A stretch of DNA of 64,000 bases from Neobacillus endophyticus (GCF_013248975.1 NZ_JABRWH010000001.1:2376001-2440000), one strand, 5' to 3'; counted from the stretch's first letter, positions 51,734 to 61,427 are shown. Notes: generated from the sequence alone by a model not told the origin. Numbers and translations: made by a program.

Positions 51734-52348
51734 ATGAAAAAAACTTTCTGGAACAGTTTGCTGTTTCTCGTATCGTTATTTTGTATTCCAGGCCTATCGT
51801 TTGCCCAGCAGGTATATACAGTCCAACCGGGCGATTCCCTTTGGAAAATTGCTGTTAAGTACCAGGTAGGGATCTCGGAAATCATTTCAGCCAACCCACA
51901 ATTTAAAAATCCGGACTTGATTTATCCGGGTGAAAAAGTAAATATACCAGATTTAAGCGGAGTAAAATCCATTGAGAATCAAGTAGTTCAGTTAACCAAT
52001 CAGGAGCGTGCCAAATATGGATTAAAACCATTAATTCAGGATTGGCAGCTTGCAAGGGTTGCCCGATATAAGGCAGCTGATATGCGTGACAATAATTATT
52101 TCAGTCATACAAGTCCGACATATGGCGATCCATTTACCATGATTAAGAACTTTGGGATTTCCTACAGTTCAGCAGCTGAAAACATTGCTGCAGGACAAAC
52201 AACCCCTCAAGCAGTTGTGCAAGCATGGATGAACAGCCCAGGACACCGCGCCAATATATTAAGCGCGCAATCAACCTATATCGGCTGCGGCTTTGCACAG
52301 GGCGGTTCTTACGGATATTATTGGGTACAGGAGTTTATTTCAAAATAA
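51734..52348 (+). CDS. secreted LysM-CAP domain protein (YkwD/SafA-like)
   Basis: This 204-residue exported protein has a signal peptide (cleaved after SFAQQ, about residue 25), one LysM domain (VYTVQPGDSLWKIAVKYQVG, about 27-72) that binds peptidoglycan, and a CAP/SCP domain (about 82-202: LTNQERAKYGLKPL, HTSPTYGDPFTM, AENIA, NSPGHRANIL). Relatives include YkwD and coat-associated proteins of Bacillus spores. CGGAGGAGG precedes the ATG. It is a single gene with a terminator. Confidence 0.88.
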   Translation: MKKTFWNSLLFLVSLFCIPGLSFAQQVYTVQPGDSLWKIAVKYQVGISEIISANPQFKNPDLIYPGEKVNIPDLSGVKSIENQVVQLTNQERAKYGLKPLIQDWQLARVARYKAADMRDNNYFSHTSPTYGDPFTMIKNFGISYSSAAENIAAGQTTPQAVVQAWMNSPGHRANILSAQSTYIGCGFAQGGSYGYYWVQEFISK

Positions 52349-52352
52349 AGAT

Positions 52353-52391
52353 AGGGTCAGTTTCCGAATGAAGGGAGGCTGACTCTTTTTC
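52353..52391 (+). terminator. intrinsic terminator
   Basis: AGGGTCAG (52353-52360) pairs with CTGACTCT (52379-52386) and is followed by TTTT. Confidence 0.75.
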
Positions 52392-52395
52392 CGTC

Positions 52396-52429
52396 TTGAG
52401 ACCTAGTTGAAAATCAAGCTAAGGCTCAA
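52396..52429 (+). promoter_or_regulatory. probable LiaR operator before the lia operon
   Basis: TTGAGACCTAG and CTAAGGCTCAA are near-perfect inverted halves 12 bases apart. A TATGAT at 52453-52458 would be the -10 element. The position fits activation by the response regulator at the end of this locus. Confidence 0.55.
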
Positions 52430-52490
52430 TTATGGAAACTTTGGAAAATAGGTATGATGGTATCAAGAAACAGAAAGGAGTGAAAATCAA

Positions 52491-52838
52491 ATGAAAAAAT
52501 TTGGTTTACTGTTAGCAGGTGGGATTGCCGCAGTTGTATTGCTTTCCACAATCGGTCCGATGGTGGGGTTAGCTGTCAGCTTAGTGCTCCTCTACTTTAT
52601 TGTTCGACAGTTTTTAAGAACAAAATCAATCGGAGCGAAAATCGCCTTGGGAATCCTTGGCCTAGTAGTACTGGTCGCTTCCATTCACAACATACCTGCT
52701 GTCATCGGCGTGGGTGCAGCCTATGTCCTTTACATCGTTTATAAAAAATGGAACCAAAACAAATTCCGTAAGCTGAAAGAAGAATCCGACCCATTCGTAA
52801 ATTTTGAAAAACAATGGAACGATTTAAAACATTTTTAA
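52491..52838 (+). CDS. liaI: LiaI-like membrane anchor of the envelope stress operon
   Basis: This 115-residue membrane protein has three to four helices and a soluble acidic tail (EESDPFVNFEKQW). In B. subtilis LiaI anchors the PspA-like LiaH at the membrane under cell-wall stress. Its position just before a liaH homologue supports this; the sequence is longer than some LiaI proteins. AAAGGAG precedes the ATG. Confidence 0.7.
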   Translation: MKKFGLLLAGGIAAVVLLSTIGPMVGLAVSLVLLYFIVRQFLRTKSIGAKIALGILGLVVLVASIHNIPAVIGVGAAYVLYIVYKKWNQNKFRKLKEESDPFVNFEKQWNDLKHF

Positions 52839-52918
52839 GCATAAAGCCATTCGTTCTTCGTTGTCGATTGGAGCGTTGGCCGCGAGATTCTTTCATTTCC
52901 GATTCAAGGAAGTGATTT

Positions 52919-52981
52919 ATGCGGGAGTTTCCCCGGGGCGCCGCCGAAATCGAACGCCTGGAGCAAATCTACAGGCAATAA
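52919..52981 (+). CDS. possible 20-residue ORF in the liaI-liaH gap
   Basis: CAAGGAAGTG precedes an ATG opening a 20-codon frame (MREFPRGAAEIERLEQIYRQ). The stretch 52880-52975 is more GC-rich than its surroundings (GCGGG, CCCCGGGGCGCCGCC). It could be a small gene, a piece of a lost gene, or chance. The ORF has weak support. Confidence 0.25.
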   Translation: MREFPRGAAEIERLEQIYRQ

Positions 52982-53009
52982 AAAAACAATAATAAAGGAG
53001 AGTATGAAC

Positions 53010-53654
53010 ATGTCAAACTTATTAACAAGAATCAAAAACGTTATTTTAGCCGATTTAAACGAGGTAATGGATCAAAAGGAAAAACAAAACCCAATTGCTA
53101 TGCTCAATCAATATCTTCGTGAATGTGAGCACGAAGCTGAAAAAGTACGCCGGCTGGTGGAGCGCCAATATCGATTAAAGGACGAATTTGCAAAGGAATA
53201 TCAACACGCAGCAGATTTGGCTGAAAAAAGAAAATATCAAGCTGAAGTTGCATCAAAAGCTGGGGAAACAGAACTTTTCCAATTTGCTTCCCGTGAACAG
53301 CAACAATACCAAGAACGTGCTGAGCGTCTAAAGTCTTCGCTTGAGCAAGTTAATGCACAGCTCGTAGAATTAGAAGAAAAATATGAAGAGATGAAGCACA
53401 AACTTAAAGATATGCAGCTGCGCCGCCTGGAACTAATGGGCCGTGAAAACATCGCCCGCGCCAACCATAGAATCAATCAGGTAACAGAAACAAATTCATT
53501 CGCGAATAAATCCTTCGCTCCTTTTAAAGAAATTGAAAACTATTTGGACCGCTTGGAACATCAGGTAAACAATGCCTATTACCACAACACGATTGATGCC
53601 AAGATCGCTGAGTTAGAAAAAGACATGAAATTGGACGAAACAAAGTCCATTTAA
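53010..53654 (+). CDS. liaH: PspA/IM30-family protein LiaH
   Basis: This 214-residue coiled-coil protein is of the PspA/IM30 family (LLTRIKNVILADLNEVMDQK, then long Glu/Lys/Gln-rich helices and DRLEHQVNNAYYH). Such proteins form large rings or rods that protect the membrane. The ATG at 53010, nine bases from GGAG, is preferred over the one at 53004, three bases away. It is part of the liaIHFSR locus. Confidence 0.9.
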   Translation: MSNLLTRIKNVILADLNEVMDQKEKQNPIAMLNQYLRECEHEAEKVRRLVERQYRLKDEFAKEYQHAADLAEKRKYQAEVASKAGETELFQFASREQQQYQERAERLKSSLEQVNAQLVELEEKYEEMKHKLKDMQLRRLELMGRENIARANHRINQVTETNSFANKSFAPFKEIENYLDRLEHQVNNAYYHNTIDAKIAELEKDMKLDETKSI

Positions 53655-53754
53655 CGATAAAAAAATGGTATTCTAAAAAGGCGTAGAGTTTCTGCGCCTT
53701 TTGACCATATCTTTTAATGTTCTATACAGCCTAAAAAAGGGAGGGTGAGAGCCG

Positions 53755-54489
53755 ATGTTTAAAAATACAAAAGATGATCATATCGGATGGCTGGCGTTTA
53801 TGGGAATTCTCATTTTGCTATTGGAGATTTTATTTTTTAACAGAGGGCTGATCTTCTCTCTTTTTATTGCTGGCGGAATGATCTATTTGGGCCGCAAGAA
53901 GCATGGAAAAAAGAAAGGTAAGATTCTTTTCTTCGGCGGCATCTTCTTTTTTGTCATCAGTCTCCTTAATTTAATGACATTCAAATTTTTGATATTAGCG
54001 ATTTTACTGCACTTTTTTATCCAATATTTAAATTCCAAAAAAGAACCGAGGAAAATCTCTCCAACCTTTTCGGAACCTGGGAAGTTCACTCATGAAGAGA
54101 CATTAATTAAAACAAAGCCGTTATTTGAAAATATTTTCTTGGGTCAGCAGAAAACGCCGCAGGCTGTTTATGAATGGAATGATGTCAATATCCAGGCAGG
54201 GATAGGTGATACAGTCATTGATCTCAGCTACACCATGCTGCCAAAAGGGGAGACGGTCATTCTGATCCGTAATCTCATTGGAAATATCCACATTCTTGTT
54301 CCATATGAAACAGAAATAAGCGTCCATCACTCAAGTATTGCCGGGGCAGCAACTGTTTTTGGCGTTAAGGAAATGCGAAACTTTAATCAAGTTTTTCAGT
54401 TGAAAACACCGGGCTATGATTCTTCCGAGCAAAAGGTGAAAATCTTCACCTCGCTGATTGTCGGAAATTTAGAGGTGAGCCGGATATGA
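53755..54489 (+). CDS. liaF: LiaF, inhibitor of the LiaS kinase
   Basis: This 244-residue membrane protein has four N-terminal helices (about 12-100) and a C-terminal beta-rich cytoplasmic domain ([30 protein letters not shown] end) of the DUF2154 type. LiaF keeps LiaS off without cell-wall stress. GGGAGGGTGAG precedes the ATG. Its stop overlaps the liaS start as ATGA. Confidence 0.9.
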   Translation: MFKNTKDDHIGWLAFMGILILLLEILFFNRGLIFSLFIAGGMIYLGRKKHGKKKGKILFFGGIFFFVISLLNLMTFKFLILAILLHFFIQYLNSKKEPRKISPTFSEPGKFTHEETLIKTKPLFENIFLGQQKTPQAVYEWNDVNIQAGIGDTVIDLSYTMLPKGETVILIRNLIGNIHILVPYETEISVHHSSIAGAATVFGVKEMRNFNQVFQLKTPGYDSSEQKVKIFTSLIVGNLEVSRI

Positions 54490-55535
54490 GTGCAACTGGG
54501 CGTCAAATGGTTTGGAATATTGGCTTGGCTTTTTGTATTGCACTGATTGTTGGTGCTGTTTTTACAGTGGTATACCCTTTGAAAAACTGGTCTGAATTAT
54601 GGACAAGACATTTCATGGATATTCCGATGATTATCTTTATCCCTGTTTTTAGTATTGCGATTGGTATTGTTCTCGGGGCCGTGACTGGCCAGTATTGGCG
54701 AAATCAGTTCCGTTTAATTGAGAATTCCCTTCGTCAACTGGAAGAAGGCAGGCAGTTTGAATTGAAAAATAAGCCCTCTGTATCTGAAATGCAGGCAATC
54801 GCTGAACGTATAGGAAAAATAGGCAAGCAAATTACAGAGCAGGCAAAGCTTTCTCAGCGGCTGGCAACGGAGAAAGTGGAGGATCAGGAAGCCAGAATTC
54901 AAAAGATTATTGAGCAGGAACGAAACCGGCTTGCTCGCGAACTGCATGATTCCGTCAGCCAGCAGTTATTTGCTGCTTCAATGATGATGTCTGCGATCAA
55001 TGAAACTAAAAAACAGGCTGAGGAAACATATGAAACTAAGCAATTGAAAATGGTAGAAGCGATGATTCATCAATCCCAGCTTGAAATGCGCGCGCTTTTG
55101 CTTCACCTGCGTCCTATTGCTTTAAAGAATAAATCACTCCAAGAAGGAATTGAGGAACTTTTAATCGAATTATCACAAAAGGTTGAAATGGAGATAAAAT
55201 GGAAAGTAGAGTCATTTCAATTGGATAAAGGCGTGGAGGATCATCTTTTCCGAATTTTGCAAGAGTCAGTGTCAAACACACTAAGACACGCAAAAGCAAC
55301 GATGTTGGAAGTTTTATTAATAAAACGTGAAAATCTCGTTATTATGAGAATAGTCGATGACGGAGTCGGCTTTGAAGTGAATGAAACAAAAGCGGGCTCC
55401 TATGGCATGCAAAATATGCATGAGCGGGCTCTGGAAATCGGCGGTACGTTAAAGGTAATCAGTGTGATAAATAACGGAACCAGGCTGGAAGTGAAGGTGC
55501 CGGTAATGGCTAATGGAGAGGGTGCAAATGATTAG
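54486..55535 (+). CDS. liaS: LiaS sensor histidine kinase
   Basis: This 349-residue kinase has two helices (about 10-31 and 47-68) with a very short outer loop, a HAMP-like segment, H154 in [15 protein letters not shown] and an ATPase core ([28 protein letters not shown]). It is the intramembrane-sensing class. It responds to cell-wall-active antibiotics in relatives, under control of LiaF. It overlaps liaR by 8 bases. Confidence 0.92.
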   Translation: MSATGRQMVWNIGLAFCIALIVGAVFTVVYPLKNWSELWTRHFMDIPMIIFIPVFSIAIGIVLGAVTGQYWRNQFRLIENSLRQLEEGRQFELKNKPSVSEMQAIAERIGKIGKQITEQAKLSQRLATEKVEDQEARIQKIIEQERNRLARELHDSVSQQLFAASMMMSAINETKKQAEETYETKQLKMVEAMIHQSQLEMRALLLHLRPIALKNKSLQEGIEELLIELSQKVEMEIKWKVESFQLDKGVEDHLFRILQESVSNTLRHAKATMLEVLLIKRENLVIMRIVDDGVGFEVNETKAGSYGMQNMHERALEIGGTLKVISVINNGTRLEVKVPVMANGEGAND

Positions 55536-56160
55536 AGTCCTATTTGTTGATGATCATGAAATGGTAAGAATTGGGGTTTCGGCCTACCTTTCCGCACAAC
55601 CCGACATTGAGGTTGTGGGGGAGGCAGAAGATGGTAAAAGAGGCGTGGAACTGGCACTCGAGCTTCGTCCTGATATTATTTTAATGGATTTAGTCATGAA
55701 AGAAATGGACGGAATTGAAGCTACAAGGCAGATTATTGAGCAATGGCCGGAAGCAAAGATTATCATTGTTACTAGCTTCCTAGATGATGAAAAAGTTTAC
55801 CCAGCGCTTGAAGCAGGAGCAACCAGCTACATGCTGAAAACTTCCAAGGCTGGAGAAATCGCTAATGCGGTTCGAGCTACATACCAGGGACAATCCGTCC
55901 TTGAACCAGAAGTTACTGGAAAAATGATGGTTAAAATGCGTCAAAAGAATACCCATCTTCCCCACGAAGATCTAACCAGCCGCGAATTGGAAATTTTATT
56001 ATTAATGGCAGAGGGAAAATCGAATCAGGAAATAGCCGACGAATTATTCATCGCGCTAAAAACGGTTAAAACCCATGTCAGCAATATATTAAGCAAACTC
56101 AATGTCCAAGACCGAACCCAAGCCGTTATCTATGCCTTTAAACATTCCTTAATAAAATAA
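55528..56160 (+). CDS. liaR: LiaR response regulator
   Basis: This 210-residue regulator has D8, D9 and phospho-acceptor D54 in [13 protein letters not shown], and a LuxR-type helix-turn-helix ([22 protein letters not shown]). The ATG at 55528 follows GGAGAGGGTG; an earlier start at 55513 lies in that site. It likely binds the dyad at 52396-52429. Confidence 0.92.
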   Translation: MIRVLFVDDHEMVRIGVSAYLSAQPDIEVVGEAEDGKRGVELALELRPDIILMDLVMKEMDGIEATRQIIEQWPEAKIIIVTSFLDDEKVYPALEAGATSYMLKTSKAGEIANAVRATYQGQSVLEPEVTGKMMVKMRQKNTHLPHEDLTSRELEILLLMAEGKSNQEIADELFIALKTVKTHVSNILSKLNVQDRTQAVIYAFKHSLIK

Positions 56161-56168
56161 ACTTTAAG

Positions 56169-56200
56169 AAGACTTTCCAAGGTGGGAGGTCTTTTTTTTG
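56169..56200 (+). terminator. intrinsic terminator of the lia operon
   Basis: AAGACTTTCC (56169-56178) and GGGAGGTCTT (56184-56193) form a 10-base stem with G-T pairs; T8 follows. Confidence 0.85.
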
Positions 56201-56392
56201 GGTGGTGAAAGATGATTTTTCATTAGGGGGCGGGATTTTGTCATTCATTTGGGCGATGAAGGACATTTTTCAAAGAGGGAGGCTAAGTTTTGTTCTTCAT
56301 CCTTGTTATGAAGGTCAATTTTGCAAGAGCGCCCCCGCGAATTGTCTTTCATCCCCGCGATGAAGGCCAAATTAGCAAGAGCGGCCGTGAAT
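56189..56392. repeat. degenerate tandem repeat, period about 52 bases, four copies
   Basis: Units begin with GTC or GTT at 56189, 56240, 56292 and 56344, spaced 51, 52 and 52. Shared parts are TTCAT..GATGAAGG, then CATTTTTC or CAATTTTGC and AGAG-GG. Each unit can form a small TTCAT/ATGAA hairpin. The first unit overlaps the lia terminator. No gene lies here. Confidence 0.65.
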
Positions 56393-56473
56393 GCCTGAAA
56401 ATTTTCTCCTACTATTCACAGGACTTGTCTCATAAACTTTACTAAGTGAAATTAGTTAAAGGAGACAAATAAA

Positions 56474-57808
56474 TTGGCTAATTACTACAAGGGTATTTTC
56501 TTTTTGGCAGCTTCTGCTTTTTTGGGTGAAGGCATTGAGTTTTTCGTTAATATGATTCTTGCCAGGGAGCTGGGGTCGCACGGCTTGGGGGTGTATATGT
56601 CCATCCTGCCGACGATTTTTTTAATTGTGTTGATTTCAAGTTTTGAGCTGCCGGTGTCCATTTCTAAATTCATTGCCGAAAGGGAGGAAAGGTTTCATCG
56701 GAATATCCTGTATCACGCTATCACGATTACGGTCATTTTTACAAGTGTTTTATTTTTACTGGGAACTGCGTTGATTCCATTTATACCTGTCTTTAATCAC
56801 GTTCATCCCTATGTGAGATGGATGGTGATCCTCTTGATCCCAGTTATGTCTTTTACATCTGTTGCCAGAGGGTATTTTATGGGCATGCAGCAAATGGGGA
56901 AAATTGCGGTCTCTAACTTTTTAAGAAAAAGCGCTCAACTTGCCGTTTTGTTTGGGTTCTTTCGCCTGTTTGATTTCAATGCGGAAACATCTTTGTTAAT
57001 TGCGATTGGCGCCTTTATCGGGAGCGAAATCGTTGTTTTTCTCTATTTAATTTGCATGTTCATTATTCAATTTCAACAGCTGAAACGGCAGCCATTTTCT
57101 AATCTGAATCGAAAAGCTGTTAGGAAAAATTTAATGGCGGTATCGATTCCGACAACCGGGATGCGCATCTTTTCAGCGATTACGAATGCCATTCAGCCAT
57201 TTATCATTAAATCGGCTTTGATACATTCGGGGATTAGCGAAACCGTTGCGACTGAGCAATTTGGAATGCTGATGGGGGTTGCGGCATCGATTGGCTTTTT
57301 TCCGGCATTTATTGCCCATTCGCTGCTTGTTGTTTTAATTCCGGGTGTCTCGAAAACTTATTCAGAACGAGATTATGGGGCATTGCAAAAAATGCTTCAG
57401 CAGGTTATAAAGCTGACACTTTTGTATGGGATTGTGGCTGTCACCATTTTTTACTTTTTTGCGCCGCAACTAACCTCGTTATTTTTTAAATCAAGCACTT
57501 CTGCAGCTTTTCTGCAAATGCTATGGCCCTGCTTTTTATTTCATTACTTCATCATGCCGATGCAGGCCTTTATGATTGGATTAGATATGGTAAAAGAAGC
57601 CTTTCTCCATATTATTTGGGCAAACATCATCTGCTTTGCTTTGATTCTTTTGCTGGGGTCGAAGCCGGAATGGCGGATGGATGGTGTTATTATTGGGATG
57701 AATGCAGAAGCAGTGCTTTTGGCATTCATGCATTATTTAACCATTTGCAAGAAGATTGGCGTATCATTTTTTATGAAAGGCCTTGTGGGAAAAACTAGCG
57801 AAAGATAG
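56474..57808 (+). CDS. SpoVB/MurJ-like lipid-linked oligosaccharide flippase
   Basis: This 444-residue membrane protein of the MATE-type MVF superfamily has 12 to 14 helices (FLGEGIEFFVNMILARELGS, YMGMQQMGKIAVSNFLRKSA). Relatives such as SpoVB and YtgP move peptidoglycan precursors; a spore-cortex or polysaccharide role is likely. The start is TTG at 56474 after AAGGAGAC. It ends at a terminator. Confidence 0.85.
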   Translation: MANYYKGIFFLAASAFLGEGIEFFVNMILARELGSHGLGVYMSILPTIFLIVLISSFELPVSISKFIAEREERFHRNILYHAITITVIFTSVLFLLGTALIPFIPVFNHVHPYVRWMVILLIPVMSFTSVARGYFMGMQQMGKIAVSNFLRKSAQLAVLFGFFRLFDFNAETSLLIAIGAFIGSEIVVFLYLICMFIIQFQQLKRQPFSNLNRKAVRKNLMAVSIPTTGMRIFSAITNAIQPFIIKSALIHSGISETVATEQFGMLMGVAASIGFFPAFIAHSLLVVLIPGVSKTYSERDYGALQKMLQQVIKLTLLYGIVAVTIFYFFAPQLTSLFFKSSTSAAFLQMLWPCFLFHYFIMPMQAFMIGLDMVKEAFLHIIWANIICFALILLLGSKPEWRMDGVIIGMNAEAVLLAFMHYLTICKKIGVSFFMKGLVGKTSER

Positions 57809-57812
57809 AGAA

Positions 57813-57847
57813 AAGGAGCCTGGATGATTCCAGACTCCTTGTTTTGT
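57813..57847. terminator. terminator between convergent genes
   Basis: AAGGAG-C-CTGGA and TCCAG-A-CTCCTT form a stem with one mismatch and a TGAT loop, followed by GTTTTG. Confidence 0.8.
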
Positions 57848-57849
57848 CC

Positions 57850-58491
57850 TTAATCTTTGTTATTAATATTGACAATGCCCAAAATTCTAAGAATGCTAAG
57901 GAACAGGTTAATAAAATCTAAATATAAGCTTAGCGTCATCAACGGTACATCTTCCGCTCTTACCCCATAATGCTTCATTCGGCTGATATCGAATAAAACA
58001 TATCCGCTGAAAACAACAACGCCGATAAAGGAGTAAGCAAGCATTCCTGTGGTGCTTAGCGGGAAGAAAATATTAAAAAGCGAAATAGCCACTAAAGCAA
58101 GCAATGCAGCTAGTAAAAAACCGCCTAGGAAGGAAAAGTTCCGTTTTGATTTAGCCGCATAGATTGAAATTCCAGTAAATACAACAGTGGTGCTGGCAAA
58201 TGCCATGATGACAACATTTGCGCCAGAAGTGACGGCATAGTGTGCGACAATCGGGTATAAGGTGATTCCCGAAATAAACGTAAAGGCATATAGAAAACCA
58301 TAAGAAATTGCTTTTCTCCGTCTGAAAATAGCGGCAGAAAAAATCATTACTAATTCTAAGATCGATAATGGTAAAAATAAACCGTCCGGAACGATGGTTC
58401 CAACCATTGTGCCTACAAAAGCAATGGCAAGAGAAAAGGCAAACGTCCTTAAAACAGATGGCATGAATTCAGTTGATGTTTGTGGATACAC
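57850..58491 (-). CDS. yetJ: BI-1 family membrane protein YetJ
   Basis: This 213-residue protein has seven helices of the Bax inhibitor-1 / YccA family and resembles B. subtilis YetJ, a pH-sensitive calcium leak channel (LFLPLSILELVMI, SGITLYPIVAHYA, LYLDFINLFLSILRILGI). GTG at 58491 with AGAGGTGA eight bases upstream is preferred over the GTG at 58500 that overlaps that site. Confidence 0.88.
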   Translation of the reverse strand: MYPQTSTEFMPSVLRTFAFSLAIAFVGTMVGTIVPDGLFLPLSILELVMIFSAAIFRRRKAISYGFLYAFTFISGITLYPIVAHYAVTSGANVVIMAFASTTVVFTGISIYAAKSKRNFSFLGGFLLAALLALVAISLFNIFFPLSTTGMLAYSFIGVVVFSGYVLFDISRMKHYGVRAEDVPLMTLSLYLDFINLFLSILRILGIVNINNKD

Positions 58492-58558
58492 AGTTCTCAC
58501 CTCTAAATTTAGTTGTTACTCTATCATATACGAAAAAGTGGTCAAGATGTTTCATTTT

Positions 58559-58942
58559 TTATGAAAAATCTTTCTCTGCCTGTAATAGGTCGCGGATTTC
58601 TGTTAACAATTCTTCCTTTCGGTCCATTTTATCCGGTTCATTTGGTGATTCATCTTTCTTTCTGAGGCGGTTAATGGCTTTAATAAACAGAAAGATTGAA
58701 AAAGAAATAATAAAGAAATCCACAACCGATTGAATAAACTGTCCGTACTTAATGTGTGATTTGCCCACGGTGATCACAAGACCGGTAAAATTGATTCCCC
58801 CCAAAAGTAATCCAACGATCGGCATAAGTACATCCTGCACAAGGGAAGTAACGATTTTTCCAAATGCCCCGCCGATAATGACCCCTACTGCAAGGTCAAT
58901 TACACTGCCTTTCATGGCAAATTGTTTAAATTCATTCCACAT
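58559..58942 (-). CDS. mscL: large-conductance mechanosensitive channel MscL
   Basis: This 127-residue channel opens under membrane tension to release solutes. The N terminus [20 protein letters not shown] and the [12 protein letters not shown] helix form TM1, with TM2 around residue 75-95 and the C-terminal LLTEIRDLL bundle. Usual length. GGAGGAAAT precedes the ATG on the minus strand. Confidence 0.95.
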   Translation of the reverse strand: MWNEFKQFAMKGSVIDLAVGVIIGGAFGKIVTSLVQDVLMPIVGLLLGGINFTGLVITVGKSHIKYGQFIQSVVDFFIISFSIFLFIKAINRLRKKDESPNEPDKMDRKEELLTEIRDLLQAEKDFS

Positions 58943-59131
58943 TCCTTTATTTCCTCCAAAAATATAGCTTTTACCCTAATAACCCATTCTTCCCAAAATG
59001 ACCAATTTTAAATTAATGCTCTACCTAAAATCGCTGTGGATATCTTTGTTTCTGTGCCTTTATTTTGCATGGATGTTAATTTCCATGCGGTATAATCCAC
59101 AACGTGCTTACTTTGACAGCATCATAAGTTT

Positions 59132-60634
59132 TTATGAAATCAGCTTCATCCGAATTGCCTTAACGGCAGCATCTGTCCGGTTTTTGGCTGCTAATTTTTG
59201 AATGATAACGGATACATAATCACGAACGGTGTAACTGCTTAAATGCAATTCACGAGCGGCTTCATTTATGGAAGCTCCCTCAGCAATCAGCTTTAAGACT
59301 TCCTTTTCCCGAGTTGTTAACAAACAATCGGAAGCACCAAAATGCTGCAAGGTTTCATCCCATATGGAGTAAAGTAATTCTCCCGCATAGTGGCCGAATT
59401 TAATCAGTGTAGTCAAGGTTTGGGTAGAAACAGTAAATTGGGAGTTTTCGCCTTGATCCAATAAAGCAATCCCAAGCAGTTTATCTTTTGTAGGTACAAA
59501 GATGGGCAGGACCACGACAGATTTCAATTGGAATGTCCGAACATATTTTTCCGGGAGAATTTCGGCTGCATCCGTAAAGTATAGCGGTTGGGAGTGGGTG
59601 AGTGAATGTAAATAACTTTTGATTAATGGCAATTTGAAAATTTCTTCCCTGATTTGCATAACTGCTGGATTGCTGACATTATAGCCGGATACACCAATAC
59701 CTTTATCCTCAAATTCATTATATAAAAATAAACCGCAGCGCTTGAATGGCATGTATTCCACGAGACCTTTTGCAACCGCCTTAACTGCGTCATCGGCGCT
59801 TCGGGCGCTTAACAAATGTTGTAAAAACAGCAGGGAGGCATTTTTCCAGCCTATCTTGCTTTCAAGCTGATCCAGCTTCAATTGGCGTAAATACATTTCT
59901 TTTATAAAATCTGTTTGATGCTCGTTTACTTCCATTTCGACATCCTCCAGACAAATGAGGAGAAAATCATTTAAGCAGGGAATTTGGATGATGGGCATGT
60001 TCTCTTTATTGGTTCCCAGCAATCTTTCAATTGCCGTGGAGAGATGCTCGGTTTGACTGGCTTTTAACGTCAAGCACATATCAAGTAAATGACTGTTTTG
60101 CTGCTCTTGTCCGGCACAAACAATTGTTTCAATTTGAAATTCCTCGTGCTCTTTTTTGACAATCGCTACCCACTTTATTGGTAAAACATTGGTAGCGATC
60201 ATTTTATTAGCCCATTTTTCGCTTTGATTCTCTAAATCCTGTGTGATCAAGGCCTGGTCAAGAATTCTTAGAAAAAACCCCTGTATGGCTTGATGGTCAT
60301 GAAAAGTTGCCTTTGGATTCTCAGCCAGCAGCTTATGGAAGATATTTTCAATTGTAGTAACGAGGAAGATAGATTCATTCACATCATATGTGCTTGTAAA
60401 TCGCTTCTGCCATTCTGCCAGTAAAGATAGGATAAAAGCATCTACACTATGAACCTGTTTTGAAACAACTTGATGAATGGCATACTCAAGGATTGTATCG
60501 AATTCATCAACGAAGCTTTGGTTACGATACTGTAATGTTGGTAATATCTCCTTCCATTCTCGTAGAAATGGAACCTTATAATCAACCAGAATGGAAAGTC
60601 CTTTTAATATTAATTGTTCCATTTTATGTTCCAT
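59132..60634 (-). CDS. GAF-domain LuxR-type transcriptional regulator
   Basis: This 500-residue protein has a helical N-terminal region (about 1-250), a GAF domain (about 270-420: GLVEYMPFKRCGLFLYNEFE, LKSVVVLPIFVPTKDKLLGI) and a C-terminal LuxR helix-turn-helix (LTTREKEVLKLIAEGASINE, AARELHLSSYTVRDYVSVII). There is no receiver domain, so it answers to a ligand or partner and not to a kinase. It is divergent from the DUF6230 operon and may control it. Confidence 0.82.
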   Translation of the reverse strand: MEHKMEQLILKGLSILVDYKVPFLREWKEILPTLQYRNQSFVDEFDTILEYAIHQVVSKQVHSVDAFILSLLAEWQKRFTSTYDVNESIFLVTTIENIFHKLLAENPKATFHDHQAIQGFFLRILDQALITQDLENQSEKWANKMIATNVLPIKWVAIVKKEHEEFQIETIVCAGQEQQNSHLLDMCLTLKASQTEHLSTAIERLLGTNKENMPIIQIPCLNDFLLICLEDVEMEVNEHQTDFIKEMYLRQLKLDQLESKIGWKNASLLFLQHLLSARSADDAVKAVAKGLVEYMPFKRCGLFLYNEFEDKGIGVSGYNVSNPAVMQIREEIFKLPLIKSYLHSLTHSQPLYFTDAAEILPEKYVRTFQLKSVVVLPIFVPTKDKLLGIALLDQGENSQFTVSTQTLTTLIKFGHYAGELLYSIWDETLQHFGASDCLLTTREKEVLKLIAEGASINEAARELHLSSYTVRDYVSVIIQKLAAKNRTDAAVKAIRMKLIS

Positions 60635-60717
60635 AGTATTTCCGCCCCCGTCCCAAATCTGTATTTACCATAACATTCGTACTAATAATTTCCAATATGA
60701 CCGTAGTATTAATTTAT

Positions 60718-60767
60718 CCCCGACATTTAACGGGGGGGTAAAACCAATTCACGATATTTTCCGTGAT
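60718..60767. promoter_or_regulatory. small dyads in the divergent intergenic region
   Basis: CCCCG-N8-CGGGG (60718-60735) and CACG-N8-CGTG (about 60751-60767) lie between the LuxR-type gene and the DUF6230 operon. They are candidate regulator sites. Confidence 0.35.
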
Positions 60768-60842
60768 TGTCGTAGAAATGAGAGGATAGTAAGTTAGAAG
60801 GAGATGGAATTTATAAAATTCAGAAAAAACAGGAGGGTTTTT

Positions 60843-61415
60843 ATGGAGAGTCCAATCCAACTAGTGGAGGGTATGACAAGTAAAAAAGTATTTTTTTCAG
60901 CCTTAGCAACAGGTATCATCGCATTGGCGCTGTTGTTGGTATCGTTCGGGATTTCTGGTGTAGCCTATGCAGTTCCGATTGCAGGGGTTGGGGATTTTTA
61001 TGTCGAGTTTGATCATTTAGAGGGAACCGGCTATACGTTCTATCCTAAAATGGGAGAAACAAGTGCTGAAGCTTCCGCTCCGCAAGGCACGAACTTAATT
61101 GATCGTTTAACTATTCAAAATCTAAAACTATATAAAGATTTCAATGTGGGCGGGCAATGGATTCGGGTTGAAATTACCGCCTCCCAGCCAGTTCAGATCA
61201 GCGGCTTGGAACAGGATGCTGCTTCCATTCAGGCAAATGCTAATTTTTCTAACCTCGTTTTGGCAGAAAAGCATAGCTCTGATTGGCAAAAACAATTCAA
61301 GCAAACTTCCTCAACTATTGTTTTAGACCACGCAAAAATTAAAACACATTATCTATTCCAGAAAACAATGAGTATGAATGGGATGAAAGTGGTTGTTGAA
61401 AGAATCAATAAATAG
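60843..61415 (+). CDS. DUF6230-like exported protein
   Basis: This 190-residue protein has one N-terminal helix (FFSALATGIIALALLLVSFG, about residues 18-40) and a beta-rich outer domain (DFYVEFDHLEGTGYTFYPKM). The pattern matches DUF6230 proteins, which I know mainly from actinomycetes next to DUF6114 genes, as here. AGGAGGG precedes the ATG at 60843; an in-frame ATG at 60804 has its ribosome site too close. First gene of a three-gene operon. Function unknown. Confidence 0.65.
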   Translation: MESPIQLVEGMTSKKVFFSALATGIIALALLLVSFGISGVAYAVPIAGVGDFYVEFDHLEGTGYTFYPKMGETSAEASAPQGTNLIDRLTIQNLKLYKDFNVGGQWIRVEITASQPVQISGLEQDAASIQANANFSNLVLAEKHSSDWQKQFKQTSSTIVLDHAKIKTHYLFQKTMSMNGMKVVVERINK

Positions 61416-61427
61416 GAGGGAATTCGG

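Noticed and set aside
56189..56392. Possible CRISPR array
   Set aside because: The units are adjacent and diverged throughout, with no alternation of identical repeats and unique spacers, and no cas genes are near.
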